The position numbers were made by a program, and so were the translations under genes. From positions 1-27,674 of the forward strand of contig JALUWZ010000194.1 of assembly GCA_027019205.1 (NCBI GenBank): a DNA stretch of 27,674 nucleotides, read 5' to 3'. Shown one piece after another: positions 16,060 to 25,041 of the stretch; position 1 is the stretch's first letter, and each line of letters starts with the position of its first letter. Source of the DNA: Emcibacter sp. GTDB lineage: Bacteria > Pseudomonadota > Alphaproteobacteria > Sphingomonadales > Emcibacteraceae. The notes below the pieces were generated by a model. It was not told the DNA's origin. It worked only from the letters and a program-made list of their open reading frames with translations, and did no database searches.

Positions 16060-16290
16060 ATGGGTTTAAGTTTCTGGCAAATTGCCGTTGTGGTTATACT
16101 ATTTGTGCTGCTGTTTGGTCGCGGGAAAATTTCCGATCTGATGGGCGATGTGGCGAAGGGTATCAAAAGTTTCAAGAAGGGAATGGCCGAAGAGGATGAG
16201 GTGATGGTTCGCCGGGAAGAACCAAAGGTCATAGATCAAAAAAAAGAGACTGAATTGCGCGATAAAAACTCTGAAAAAACAAATAGTTAA
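16060..16290 (+). CDS. tatA: Twin-arginine translocase subunit TatA
   Basis: TatA forms the oligomeric translocating unit of the Tat pathway, which exports folded proteins. The 76-residue protein has a short N-terminal membrane helix (5-19), the FGRGKISDLMGDVAKGIKSFKKG hinge and amphipathic helix (about 19-41), and a charged tail. AAGGAG lies six bases before the ATG. It starts the tatABC group. Confidence 0.93.
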   Translation: MGLSFWQIAVVVILFVLLFGRGKISDLMGDVAKGIKSFKKGMAEEDEVMVRREEPKVIDQKKETELRDKNSEKTNS

Positions 16291-16310
16291 TCAGACTTTA
16301 GAGATATAGC

Positions 16311-16634
16311 ATGTTTGATGTCGGCATGGTAGAAATGTTCGTGATTGTCGTTCTGGCAATCATCGTTGTCGGGCCGAGGGACCTGCCAAAGCTGCTGCGG
16401 TCCATTGGCCGCTTCGTGTCAAAAGTCAGGTCCATGGGTCAGGAGTTTCAGACCACTCTTAAACAGATGAGCGACGAGATTGAGCTGGAGGAGGTCACCC
16501 GCAAATTGAATGAGGTCGGGAATATTCCTCTTGATGAGTCTGATACTGCCCCGGATATTAGAACTGATCCTGATATAAAGGATGAACCCGATATAAAGAC
16601 TGATGCCGAAGATCATGGGGCCGACGAAAAATGA
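16311..16634 (+). CDS. tatB: Twin-arginine translocase subunit TatB
   Basis: TatB pairs with TatC to recognise twin-arginine signal peptides. The 107-residue protein has the typical N-terminus with E8 before the membrane helix, the GPRDLP hinge (21-26) and an amphipathic helix to about 65. The tail holds three 6-residue tandem repeats (82-99, consensus D-I-K-T/D-D/E-P; 18-bp units in DNA at 16554-16607), absent from typical TatB. Its stop overlaps the tatC ATG as ATGA. Confidence 0.93.
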   Translation: MFDVGMVEMFVIVVLAIIVVGPRDLPKLLRSIGRFVSKVRSMGQEFQTTLKQMSDEIELEEVTRKLNEVGNIPLDESDTAPDIRTDPDIKDEPDIKTDAEDHGADEK

Positions 16635-17452
16635 CCACAGAGGAAAAGGACGAGATAGAGAAAAGCTCGGCACCGCTGATTGATCATTTGATTGAACTCC
16701 GGCGGCGGCTGATATGGATTGCCGTATATATTATTGTGGCTTTTGTAATCTGTTTTTATTTCAACCGGGAAATTTATCTGTTTCTGGCCCAGCCTTTTGT
16801 CGATGTCTCCCTTAAATACGGCCAGCCGGCCAAGATGATCTATACCGGGATGCATGAAGCATTCTTTGTTTATCTCAAGGTATCTTTTTTCACCGCCTTC
16901 TGCGCGACCTTTCCGCTGATTTCCATTCAGATATGGAAATTTGTCGCCCCGGGACTTTACGGGAACGAGCGGCGGGCTTTCCTGCCGTTCCTGATTGGTA
17001 CGCCGATATTATTTCTTATTGGTGCTGCCCTTGCCTATTATCTGGTTATTCCCAATGCGTGGAATTTCTTTATGTCTTTTCAGGTTGGCATGCCTGGATC
17101 GTCCCCGGCTGTTGCCGGGGTGGACAAGCAACAGCTTGCCGGGGTGCTGTCGATTGAATTGCTGCCGACGGTCAAGGAATACTGGTCACTGGTGATGCTG
17201 CTGATTCTTGCTTTCGGGATAACTTTTCAGTTACCGATACTGCTGGTGCTTCTGGCCCGGGTTGGTATCGTAACCGCCGACGGGCTGGCGGCAAAGCGCA
17301 AATATATGGTTGTCGGGGCCTTTGCCTTTGCGGCAATCATGACCCCGCCTGATCCAATCAGTCAGATAGGGCTTGGCATTCCCATTCTCATTCTGTATGA
17401 GATTTCCATTCTGTTCATTCGATTAACGATTAAGGGCAAAAAAGATGTTTGA
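16631..17452 (+). CDS. tatC: Twin-arginine translocase subunit TatC
   Basis: TatC is the six-helix receptor of the Tat system. The 273-residue protein begins with a cytoplasmic HLIELRRRL motif, has the conserved FVAPGLY-NER loop (about 105-114), and six predicted membrane helices. A periplasmic loop of about 35 residues (around 155-190) precedes helix 4 and is slightly longer than in E. coli. It overlaps tatB by 4 bases and runs 8 bases into serS. Confidence 0.96.
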   Translation: MTTEEKDEIEKSSAPLIDHLIELRRRLIWIAVYIIVAFVICFYFNREIYLFLAQPFVDVSLKYGQPAKMIYTGMHEAFFVYLKVSFFTAFCATFPLISIQIWKFVAPGLYGNERRAFLPFLIGTPILFLIGAALAYYLVIPNAWNFFMSFQVGMPGSSPAVAGVDKQQLAGVLSIELLPTVKEYWSLVMLLILAFGITFQLPILLVLLARVGIVTADGLAAKRKYMVVGAFAFAAIMTPPDPISQIGLGIPILILYEISILFIRLTIKGKKDV

Positions 17453-18719
17453 TATCAGGGCGATTCGGGAGAATCCCGACCTCTTTGATCTTGGCTGGCA
17501 ACGGCGCGGCAGGGAGCCGCAGGCTTCGAACCTGATTGATCTTGATCGCCGCCTCAGGGAAATAAAGACTGAATTACAGGATTGCCAGTCCCGGCGCAAT
17601 ATTGCCTCGCGCGCGATTGGGGCGGCAAAGGCAAAGGGCGGGGATGCGGATGCCCTCATTACCGAGGTCGCCGACCTTAAAAAGAAAATGAGCCTTCTGG
17701 AAGAGGATGTTCGCCGTCTGTCCATGGAACTTGAGGACAGAATGTGCCGGCTGGATAATCTGCCGGACCCTGATGTGCCGGACGGGACGGATGAGGCGGA
17801 TAATGTTGAAATCCGCACATGGGGCGAAATTCCGGCCTTTGATTTTACCCCGAAACAGCATTTTGACCTTGGCGAGGCCCTCGGGATGATGGATTTTGAG
17901 GTGGCGGCCCAAATGTCAGGGGCGCGTTTTGTGGTTCTCAAGGGGGACCTCGCCCGGCTTGAGAGGGCCTTGTCCGCTTTTATGCTCGATATTCATACGA
18001 CGGAATTTGGCTATCAGGAGGTCAGTGTGCCGCTGATGGTGCGCGATCATGCGCTGTATGGCACCAGCCAGCTGCCCAAATTCAAGGAAGATCTGTTTGT
18101 CACCACCAGTGATCATTATATGATTCCGACCGGTGAGGTGCCGCTGACCAATCTTGTGCGGGAGCAGATTCTCGATGAAGAAAAACTCCCCCTGCGCTAT
18201 ACCACCGCAAGCCAGTGTTTCCGCTCGGAAGCAGGGTCCGCCGGGCGCGATACCCGGGGCATGATCCGCCTGCATCAGTTCACCAAGGTCGAGCTGGTCA
18301 GCATCACCACGGCGGAACAGAGCCAAGACGAGCTGGAGCGGATGACCGGGGCGGCAGAGCAGATATTGCAGCGCCTCGGCCTTGCCTATCGGGTGGTTAT
18401 GCTCTGCGTCGGGGATATGGGCTTTGCCGCCCGTAAAACCTATGATCTTGAGGTATGGTTGCCGGGGCAGGGGATGTATCGGGAAATTTCAAGCTGTTCC
18501 AATACCGGGGATTTTCAGGCCCGCAGAATGAACAGCCGCTGCCGCCCGGCGGGCGAGAAAAAGACCCGTTTTGTCCATACGCTGAATGGCTCGGGCCTCG
18601 CGGTTGGCCGCACATTGGTGGCCCTGCTGGAGAATTATCAGCAGGCCGATGGTTCCATTCTTGTTCCCGAGGCCCTGCAGCCCTATCTGGGGGGGCGGAA
18701 AAAGATTGGAAATCCATGA
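17445..18719 (+). CDS. serS: Seryl-tRNA synthetase
   Basis: This 424-residue class II synthetase charges tRNA-Ser and tRNA-Sec. It has an N-terminal antiparallel coiled coil (about 30-105) that grips the tRNA long arm, class II motif 2 around 253-286 (ASQCFRSEAGSAGRDTRG-I--HQF-KVE) and motif 3 with the GRT arginine around 381-397. Length matches the family. It overlaps tatC by 8 bases and its stop overlaps the surE ATG as ATGA, so the tat, serS and surE genes are tightly linked. Confidence 0.97.
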   Translation: MFDIRAIRENPDLFDLGWQRRGREPQASNLIDLDRRLREIKTELQDCQSRRNIASRAIGAAKAKGGDADALITEVADLKKKMSLLEEDVRRLSMELEDRMCRLDNLPDPDVPDGTDEADNVEIRTWGEIPAFDFTPKQHFDLGEALGMMDFEVAAQMSGARFVVLKGDLARLERALSAFMLDIHTTEFGYQEVSVPLMVRDHALYGTSQLPKFKEDLFVTTSDHYMIPTGEVPLTNLVREQILDEEKLPLRYTTASQCFRSEAGSAGRDTRGMIRLHQFTKVELVSITTAEQSQDELERMTGAAEQILQRLGLAYRVVMLCVGDMGFAARKTYDLEVWLPGQGMYREISSCSNTGDFQARRMNSRCRPAGEKKTRFVHTLNGSGLAVGRTLVALLENYQQADGSILVPEALQPYLGGRKKIGNP

Positions 18720-19501
18720 TCAAGTCCCGGTCAAAACGCATATTGATTACCAATGATGATGGCTATAATGCCGTGGGCCTGAAATTGCTTGAGGCAATCG
18801 CCCTGTCGCTGAGCGATGATGTTTGGATTGTTGCCCCCGAAGCGGAGCAGAGCGGCAAGGGCCATGCGCTTACCTTGAGCGAGCCATTGCGGTTTCGTCA
18901 GGTTGACGAGAAATATTTTGCCGTAAAGGGCACCCCGACCGATTGTGTGATGATGGCCCTGCACCGGATTATGCCTGATGACCAGAAACCGACCCTGCTG
19001 CTGTCCGGGGTTAACAGGGGATGCAATCTGGCCGAGGATATGACCTATTCCGGGACAATTTCTGCGGCGATGGAGGGGACGATCTGCGGCATTCCCTCCG
19101 TGGCTTTCAGTCAGGAAATCGCCCGGCATTACCCCCATGACCTGTTTCAGACCGCGCGGGATCACGGATTGTCAATGTTAAGAAAACTGCTTCAGGTTCC
19201 GTGGGAGGACGGGGTGCTCATGAATGTGAATTTTCCGCTTGATTCCGAGCATGTCAGGGGCATCAAAGTGACCAGCCAGGGCTTTCGTGATGATGCCGAG
19301 CTTTTTATCACTGAACGCGAGGATGTCAGGGGGGATGATTATTACTGGCTGGGCTTTCGTCGCCAATATGGCTCGCCAAAACCCGGAACCGACCTCGCGG
19401 CCCTGCAAGAGGGCTATATTTCGGTAACGCCGCTGCATCTTAACCTGACACATGAGAAATCTCTCGCGGCCATGAGAGATAGCATAAATAAAGATTTCTG
19501 A
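18716..19501 (+). CDS. surE: 5'/3'-nucleotidase SurE
   Basis: SurE is a metal-dependent nucleoside monophosphate phosphatase linked to survival in stationary phase. The 261-residue protein has the metal-binding ITNDDGY (D14, D15), S46 in EQSGKGH and N100 in SGVNRG, the full SurE set. The ATG at 18716 sits within the ATGA overlap with serS; a longer in-frame reading into serS is not credible. The stop shares one base with the pcm ATG. The order surE-pcm-LysM/M23 is conserved widely among proteobacteria. Confidence 0.96.
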   Translation: MIKSRSKRILITNDDGYNAVGLKLLEAIALSLSDDVWIVAPEAEQSGKGHALTLSEPLRFRQVDEKYFAVKGTPTDCVMMALHRIMPDDQKPTLLLSGVNRGCNLAEDMTYSGTISAAMEGTICGIPSVAFSQEIARHYPHDLFQTARDHGLSMLRKLLQVPWEDGVLMNVNFPLDSEHVRGIKVTSQGFRDDAELFITEREDVRGDDYYWLGFRRQYGSPKPGTDLAALQEGYISVTPLHLNLTHEKSLAAMRDSINKDF

Positions 19502-20148
19502 TGAAGATGAGCTTGTCCGACAGGAAAGAACGGCTGCTGGTAGAATTGCGGGCCGCAGGGATCGGGGATGAGGCCGTGCTGTCTGTGCTGTCCGATATTC
19601 CACGGGAGGAATTTATCCCGCGCGCCCTGCGCCGTCAGGCTTACGAGAATGCCGCCCTGCCAATCAATAGCGGACAGACCATCAGCCAGCCCTATATCGT
19701 GGCCTATATGACCGAGGTTCTGAATGTCACCAAAAAACATATCGTCCTTGAGGTTGGCACCGGGTCCGGTTATCAGGCGGTGGTGCTTGCCCGGCTATGT
19801 CGTCGCCTGTTCACCGTTGAGCGCCATTTGCAGCTGTTGAGTGCTGCCGAAAAAATATTCAAAAAACTCGGAATTTTCAATATCACCACTTTATTTGGCA
19901 ACGGGATGAAAGGATGGCCGGAACAGGCCCCCTTTGACCGGATTATGGTGACCGCCGCATCGGAGGAAATTCCTGAAAATCTGCCCGCACAGTTGAAGGA
20001 TGGCGGCATTATGGTCATCCCCGTGGGGGCGCAGGGCAAGGTCCAGCATATTGTTCGCCTGACCCGACGGGGTGATGATTTTCACCGGGAAGATCTGCTT
20101 CCGGTTAAATTTGTTCCTCTGCTGTCCGGTATTGTCCATGATTCCTAG
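19501..20148 (+). CDS. pcm: Protein-L-isoaspartate O-methyltransferase
   Basis: Pcm methylates abnormal L-isoaspartyl residues with S-adenosylmethionine so they can return to aspartate, a repair step for ageing proteins. The 215-residue protein has the pre-motif TISQPYIVA (60-68), the SAM-binding VLEVGTGSGY (82-91) and the C-terminal domain with LLPVKFVPL. It is directly linked to surE through a TGATG overlap. Length matches the family. Confidence 0.96.
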   Translation: MKMSLSDRKERLLVELRAAGIGDEAVLSVLSDIPREEFIPRALRRQAYENAALPINSGQTISQPYIVAYMTEVLNVTKKHIVLEVGTGSGYQAVVLARLCRRLFTVERHLQLLSAAEKIFKKLGIFNITTLFGNGMKGWPEQAPFDRIMVTAASEEIPENLPAQLKDGGIMVIPVGAQGKVQHIVRLTRRGDDFHREDLLPVKFVPLLSGIVHDS

Positions 20149-20159
20149 TTGATCTTGCG

Positions 20160-20182
20160 GGGCAGTCTTTTTACACTGTCCC
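20160..20182 (+). promoter_or_regulatory. Hairpin in front of the LysM/M23 start
   Basis: GGGCAGT (20160-20166) pairs with ACTGTCCC (20175-20182), with one bulged base and an eight-base loop, and ends one base before the ATG at 20184. No Shine-Dalgarno sequence lies between the stem and the start. The stem would cover the ribosome-binding zone, so it may lower or control translation. It has no T-run and is not a normal terminator. Confidence 0.45.
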
Positions 20183-20183
20183 G

Positions 20184-21110
20184 ATGAGTGATATGAAGTT
20201 ATACCGGCGGCTGCTGATTATAGTGACGGGGATCGGGCTTTTCGGCCTGCTGAGTGCCTGTCAGACCGGCCATCCCTATAGCACCCGGTATCACAACGGA
20301 CTCCCGGTCGGGAATAAAGCAAAAAAAATTCCTGTTCCCGCTATCGTCAATAAACCGGAAAAACCGGTAAAGAGGATGCTGTCTGCCATTAACGTCAGGA
20401 AGGGCGATACCATATATGCCCTCTCGCGGCGCTATCATGTTACGGTCAGGGCGCTGATACAGACCAATCATCTCAAACCGCCCTATATGCTCTATCCGGG
20501 GCAGCGGCTGAAAAGTCCGGCCACGGCCATTCATACGGTGGTTAAAGCGGATACCGTTTATAGCCTGTCGCGGAAATACCGGGTTGATATGACGACTTTT
20601 GCCCGGCTGAACGGCCTGAAGCGGCCCTATATTCTGACCATAGGACAGAAATTAAAGGTGCCCGGCGGCCCGTCCGGCAAGGCATCGTCCGGAGCCGTCA
20701 GAAAAGCTCTGCCGCCCCCGCCCCCGCGCAGCGGCAAGGGATTTATGTGGCCGGTCAAGGGGCCGATTTTATCCTCCTTTGGCCCGAAGAATAAGGGTTA
20801 TCATAATGACGGCATTAATATTGCCGCCAAAAATGGCAGCTATGTCCGGGCCTCGGAAAGCGGGGTTGTGGTTCATGCCGGGCGCAAGATCAAGGGATTT
20901 GGCCGACTGATATTAATCCGCCACAGCAATGGCTGGCTCACCGCCTATGCCCATAACTCGTCCATTCTGGTCAAAAAAGGCCAGGCGGTGAAACGCGGGC
21001 AGGCGATTGCCAGAGTGGGAAAATCGGGCGGGGTCAACCGTCCGCAGCTTCACTTTGAATTACGCAAAGGCGCCCGGGCGGTCAATCCGGTAAAATATCT
21101 TAGAAGCTGA
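20184..21110 (+). CDS. nlpD: LysM/M23 lipoprotein, NlpD/DipM-like amidase activator
   Basis: This 308-residue lipoprotein has a signal peptide with lipobox LSAC (C26), two LysM peptidoglycan-binding domains (67-112 and 115-160), a proline-rich linker and an M23 (LytM) domain (188-305). The M23 zinc ligands are degenerate: the HxGxD motif reads N208-D-G-I-N212, and the catalytic HxH reads Q288-L-H290. Only H257 and H290 are retained, so the domain is probably not a working endopeptidase but an activator of cell-wall amidases, as for NlpD and Caulobacter DipM. Its place after surE-pcm supports the NlpD reading. A second in-frame ATG at 20193 could also serve as the start. Confidence 0.88.
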   Translation: MSDMKLYRRLLIIVTGIGLFGLLSACQTGHPYSTRYHNGLPVGNKAKKIPVPAIVNKPEKPVKRMLSAINVRKGDTIYALSRRYHVTVRALIQTNHLKPPYMLYPGQRLKSPATAIHTVVKADTVYSLSRKYRVDMTTFARLNGLKRPYILTIGQKLKVPGGPSGKASSGAVRKALPPPPPRSGKGFMWPVKGPILSSFGPKNKGYHNDGINIAAKNGSYVRASESGVVVHAGRKIKGFGRLILIRHSNGWLTAYAHNSSILVKKGQAVKRGQAIARVGKSGGVNRPQLHFELRKGARAVNPVKYLRS

Positions 21111-21119
21111 TTCGCCTGC

Positions 21120-21977
21120 CTACATGCGGATGTTATGGCGTCCGGCGAGGTCCTGGATATATTGCCAGGCGACGCGTCCCGACCTTGCCCCCCTGGTGCG
21201 GGACCATTCAAGGGCTTCGCCGCGCACATCATCCCGGTTTGCGGTGATATTATAATGGTCCATATAGCCGTAAATCATCGACAGATAGTCGTCCTGACTG
21301 CAGCCATGAAAACCGAGCCACAGGCCGAATCTGTCAGAGAGCGAGACTTTTTCCTCGACCGATTCTGCCGGGTTTATCGCCGTTGAGCGTTCATTTTCGA
21401 TCATGTCACGCGGCATAAGATGGCGCCGGTTTGAGGTGGCATAGAAAATGACATTCTCTGGCCGTCCCTCAATACCGCCCTCCAGCACCGCCTTGAGCGA
21501 TTTGTAACCATCGTCCAGACCGTCAAAGGATAAATCGTCACAAAACAGGATAATCCGCCGTTCGGAGGATGATATATAGTCGAGAAGCCGGGGCAGCGAG
21601 GGGATGTCTTCACGGTGGATTTCGATCAACACCGGAGCTTTTTTAGCATTTTCAGCGCATAATCCGGCGTGGAGTGCCTTGACCAGTGAGCTTTTCCCCA
21701 TTCCCCTGGCCCCCCACAGCAGGGCATTATTGGCCGGGAAACCCCGGGTAAACTGCCGGGTGTTCCTGTCGAGGATGTCGCGCACATGATCAATCCCCCG
21801 CAACAGGTCAAGGTCAACATGATTGACGGTCCTGACCGGGGTCAGACGATCCGGGGAAATATTCCAGATAAAGGCATTGGCGACCCCGAGGTCCACCGGC
21901 GGGCTGTGGGGCGGGGCCAGTCTGTCCAGCGCATCGGCGATACGCAGCAGGCTGTTGTCATCATTTTTTTTTGTCAT
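21120..21977 (-). CDS. DUF815 family AAA-type ATPase
   Basis: This 285-residue protein belongs to the DUF815 family, which has a P-loop ATPase core. Walker A is GARGMGKS (89-96), Walker B is IILFCDD (142-148), a TSNRRHL sensor-like segment is at 181-187, and SDRFGLW follows at 214-220. The family is widespread in proteobacteria with no settled function. The ATG at 21977 is a best guess; an ATG at 21992 is also in frame and neither has a strong ribosome site. It is convergent with the LysM/M23 gene (9 bases apart) and divergent from yajC. Confidence 0.85.
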   Translation of the reverse strand: MTKKNDDNSLLRIADALDRLAPPHSPPVDLGVANAFIWNISPDRLTPVRTVNHVDLDLLRGIDHVRDILDRNTRQFTRGFPANNALLWGARGMGKSSLVKALHAGLCAENAKKAPVLIEIHREDIPSLPRLLDYISSSERRIILFCDDLSFDGLDDGYKSLKAVLEGGIEGRPENVIFYATSNRRHLMPRDMIENERSTAINPAESVEEKVSLSDRFGLWLGFHGCSQDDYLSMIYGYMDHYNITANRDDVRGEALEWSRTRGARSGRVAWQYIQDLAGRHNIRM

Positions 21978-22061
21978 ACCCGGTCTTATCATATGAAAAG
22001 CCGATAATAAACCGATATTAGTCTTGTTTTTATCAGGTAATCTGCCTATATGCCATTGAAG

Positions 22062-22089
22062 TTGAAAAAAAATCTGTGGCCTGTATAGT
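22062..22089 (+). promoter_or_regulatory. Predicted yajC-secDF promoter
   Basis: TTGAAA (22062-22067) and TATAGT (22084-22089) are separated by 16 bases; each differs from consensus by one base. Transcription should start near 22096, some 26 bases before the yajC ATG. Confidence 0.6.
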
Positions 22090-22121
22090 GCTGCTTTCAA
22101 AAAGTCCTGAAGGAAAAAAAC

Positions 22122-22463
22122 ATGTTTATATCAGATGCATTCGCACAGGCCGCCGGGGCAGCCGGCGGAAATGCCTTTATGCAGTTCCTGCCATTCATTC
22201 TCATCATCGGCGTTTTTTACTTCCTGATGATCCGGCCACAGCAGAAACGGGTCAAGGAACATAAGGCGATGGTTGCCGCCCTCAGACGCGGCGATAATGT
22301 GGTAACTTCCGGCGGCATTGTCGCCAAGGTGTCCAAAGTGATTGATGATAACGAGATCGAACTTGAAATAGCCACCGGTGTCAAGGTCAAGATTATTCGC
22401 TCAACCATATCCACGGTTGTCGGCAAACCGGCCCCGGCCAACGATACCAATACTAAAAAATAA
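22122..22463 (+). CDS. yajC: Sec translocase accessory protein YajC
   Basis: YajC is a small inner-membrane partner of SecDF. The 113-residue protein has one membrane helix (about 18-37) ending in the conserved FYFLMIRPQQKR, then a cytoplasmic beta domain with VTSGGIVAKV and IIRSTIS. GAAGGA precedes the ATG. It starts the yajC-secD-secF operon, 12 bases before secD. Confidence 0.95.
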   Translation: MFISDAFAQAAGAAGGNAFMQFLPFILIIGVFYFLMIRPQQKRVKEHKAMVAALRRGDNVVTSGGIVAKVSKVIDDNEIELEIATGVKVKIIRSTISTVVGKPAPANDTNTKK

Positions 22464-22475
22464 CGGCAGAAAAAA

Positions 22476-24077
22476 ATGTTGAATTACCCCCGATGGAAGA
22501 AAATCCTGATCAGTCTGTTATCGGTGCTGGGTATTCTGGCGGCGATACCAAATTTTCTCACTGACGCGCAGTTGGCGAAATATCCGGATTTCCTGCCAAA
22601 AAACCGGGTAACTCTTGGTCTTGACCTGCAGGGCGGGGTTTATCTGCTGATGGAAGCGGACCTGACCGAGGTTCGCAAGGAAAAACTCGAATCCAAACGC
22701 GGGGATATCCGTGATGCTCTGCGCAAAGCGAAGATCGTTCTGCGCAGCTCGATCCGCAACAATGCCATCTATATCAACCTGACGGACAAGAGTCAGACCA
22801 AAAAAGCTCTGGATGTTATCGGGGGCACGGTTGAAAAGCTTGGCGGGTCCCTGACCGGACGCGGGGTGGATGATATTGATTACAAAGTGGGTGATGACGG
22901 TATCATCGTTGTCCGGCTGACCGAGGAGGGGTTGAAAATACGCAGCAATGAGGTGGTTAACCAGTCGATTGAGGTGATCCGGCGCCGTATTGACGGCATG
23001 GGCACGACGGAACCGACAATCCAGCAGCAGGGCGAGGGGCGGATTTTGATACAGGTGCCGGGTTTTGATGATCCGCAGAAACTGAAAAATATTATCGGCA
23101 AGACGGCAAAATTATCCTTTCAACTGGTGAATGAGTCGATTGGCGTCAATGACCGGGTGCCGCCGGGCTATATCCGTTACCCGATGGCTGAAAGCGAACG
23201 CCGGCCCGGGGCGCCGGCAAGCCTTGTGGTCAGCAAGCGTAAAATTCTCACCGGGGAAAATCTGGTCAAGGCGGGTCTGAGCTATGATCAGGACAAGCGG
23301 CCTGCGGTCAGTTTTCGGTTTGACCGGATCGGTGGCAAGAAATTTGCCGATGTCACGCGAAAAAATGTTAATCACCAATTTGCCATCATTCTCGATAATG
23401 TAATCATCAGCGCACCGAATATCCGTTCGGCCATTCTGGGCGGATCGGGTATTATCACCGGTAACTTTACGGTCGAAAGTGCCAGCGAACTCGGGCTTCT
23501 GCTTCAGGCCGGGGCCTTGCCGGCGCGGCTGACCGTGGTTGAGGAAAGGACCGTCGGCCCTGATCTCGGCTCCGATAATATCAATGCCGGTAAAATTGCT
23601 GCCATTATCGGATTGCTGGCTGTTATGGTCTATATTCTTCTGACCTATGGGGCTTTTGGTCTGGTGGCCAATTTCGCCCTGATCATCAATATTTTCCTGA
23701 TTTTCGGCCTGTTATCGACGTTGGGCGCGACTCTGACCATGCCGGGGGTTGCCGGGATTGTGCTGACTGTCGGCATGGCGGTGGATGCCAATGTGCTGAT
23801 TTTCGAACGGATACGCGAGGAATTCAGAAATGGTAAAAAGGCGATGTCGGCACTGGATACCGGCTTTGAAAAAGCTTTCAGCACCATTGTTGATGCCAAT
23901 GTCACGACCTTCATTGCCGCCATTATCCTGTTTCAGTTCGGCTCTGGCCCGATCAAGGGATTTGCGGTAACGCTTGCCATTGGCATTGCAACCTCGATGT
24001 TTACGGCAGTCAGTCTGTCACGGTTGATTATTTCCCTCTGGGCGGTCAGAAAACGCCCCACCACATTAAAGATATAG
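22476..24077 (+). CDS. secD: Protein translocase subunit SecD
   Basis: SecD with SecF uses the proton gradient to help pull exported proteins to the periplasmic side. The 533-residue protein has a first membrane helix (9-28), the GLDLQGG motif (48-54), a large periplasmic P1 domain, and five C-terminal helices with the GMAVDANVLIFERIREE signature of the SecD/RND family. The periplasmic domain includes the RRIDGMGTTEPTIQ segment. Length is within the family range. The secF start follows 12 bases later. Confidence 0.97.
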   Translation: MLNYPRWKKILISLLSVLGILAAIPNFLTDAQLAKYPDFLPKNRVTLGLDLQGGVYLLMEADLTEVRKEKLESKRGDIRDALRKAKIVLRSSIRNNAIYINLTDKSQTKKALDVIGGTVEKLGGSLTGRGVDDIDYKVGDDGIIVVRLTEEGLKIRSNEVVNQSIEVIRRRIDGMGTTEPTIQQQGEGRILIQVPGFDDPQKLKNIIGKTAKLSFQLVNESIGVNDRVPPGYIRYPMAESERRPGAPASLVVSKRKILTGENLVKAGLSYDQDKRPAVSFRFDRIGGKKFADVTRKNVNHQFAIILDNVIISAPNIRSAILGGSGIITGNFTVESASELGLLLQAGALPARLTVVEERTVGPDLGSDNINAGKIAAIIGLLAVMVYILLTYGAFGLVANFALIINIFLIFGLLSTLGATLTMPGVAGIVLTVGMAVDANVLIFERIREEFRNGKKAMSALDTGFEKAFSTIVDANVTTFIAAIILFQFGSGPIKGFAVTLAIGIATSMFTAVSLSRLIISLWAVRKRPTTLKI

Positions 24078-24089
24078 GGCGCCTGTAAA

Positions 24090-25037
24090 ATGTTATTAAA
24101 ACTGGTTCCGGATAATACCAAGATCAAGTTCATCGAGCTTAGAAAAGTGGCCTATATATTGTCGCTGACGATGATTGTCGCTTCTATCGGGCTGTATTTT
24201 GCCAAAGGGCTGAATTACGGTATTGATTTTGAGGGGGGCATCATGATGGAGGTCGGCACCGAGGGTGTTGCCGATATCGGGGCGATCCGCAAGGCCTTGT
24301 CCAGCCTGAATATGGGCGATGTCAAGGTGCAGGATTTCGGCGCCAAAAATGATGTGCTGATCCGTCTGGAGCAGCAGGAGGGGCTGACGGTTGATCAGGT
24401 GGTCGCCAAGGTGCGGGGCGTGCTACCCACTGCCATTGATGGCAAGATCAGCTATCGCCGGACGGAAACCGTCGGGTCAACTGTTTCCGGCGAGTTGATC
24501 GCCGACGGGATAGAGGCAGTTCTCTTTTCCATCGCCGCCGTGCTGGTCTATATCTGGCTCAGATTTGAATGGCAGTTCGGCATGGGCGCGGTTCTGGCCC
24601 TTGTCCATGATGTGACCCTGACCATCGGCATGTTTTCCCTGACCGGGATGGAATTTAACCTCTCCACTATTGCCGCCATTCTGACCATTGTCGGCTACTC
24701 GCTTAATGATACGGTGGTGGTCTATGACCGAATCAGGGAAAATCTGCGAAAATTCCGCAAAATGCCGATGGTTGACCTGTTGAATCTCAGTATTAACGAG
24801 ACATTGTCGCGGACAACCATGACATCTTTTACCACCATGATTGCATTATTTTCGCTGTTCTTCCTTGGCGGGGAAGGCATTCACGGCTTTTCCGCCGCGA
24901 TGATCTGGGGTATTTTTGTCGGGACCTATTCCTCTATCTTTATTGCCTCACCAATCCTGTTGTGGGTTGAACTTCGGCGCGAGGCAGATACATCACCTGC
25001 CCCCGGCACGGAAATCCTGCCGCCAAGCAAGGGATGA
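24090..25037 (+). CDS. secF: Protein translocase subunit SecF
   Basis: SecF is the partner of SecD. The 315-residue protein has the first membrane helix (about 21-37), the GLNYGIDFEGG motif (40-50), and the C-terminal helices with GYSLNDTVVVYDRIREN, the SecF counterpart of the SecD signature. Six membrane helices in all are predicted. It is followed after 4 bases by the Mth938-like gene whose ribosome site is inside the secF end. Confidence 0.97.
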   Translation: MLLKLVPDNTKIKFIELRKVAYILSLTMIVASIGLYFAKGLNYGIDFEGGIMMEVGTEGVADIGAIRKALSSLNMGDVKVQDFGAKNDVLIRLEQQEGLTVDQVVAKVRGVLPTAIDGKISYRRTETVGSTVSGELIADGIEAVLFSIAAVLVYIWLRFEWQFGMGAVLALVHDVTLTIGMFSLTGMEFNLSTIAAILTIVGYSLNDTVVVYDRIRENLRKFRKMPMVDLLNLSINETLSRTTMTSFTTMIALFSLFFLGGEGIHGFSAAMIWGIFVGTYSSIFIASPILLWVELRREADTSPAPGTEILPPSKG

Positions 25038-25041
25038 TCTC

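Noticed and set aside
18455..18715. Extension of surE upstream to 18455
   Set aside because: This overlaps the conserved C-terminus of serS in another frame; the SurE family starts at the ATG at 18716.
21135..22007. Several plus-strand frames opposite the DUF815 gene
   Set aside because: They are short, overlapping and without family likeness, while the opposite strand has clear Walker motifs.
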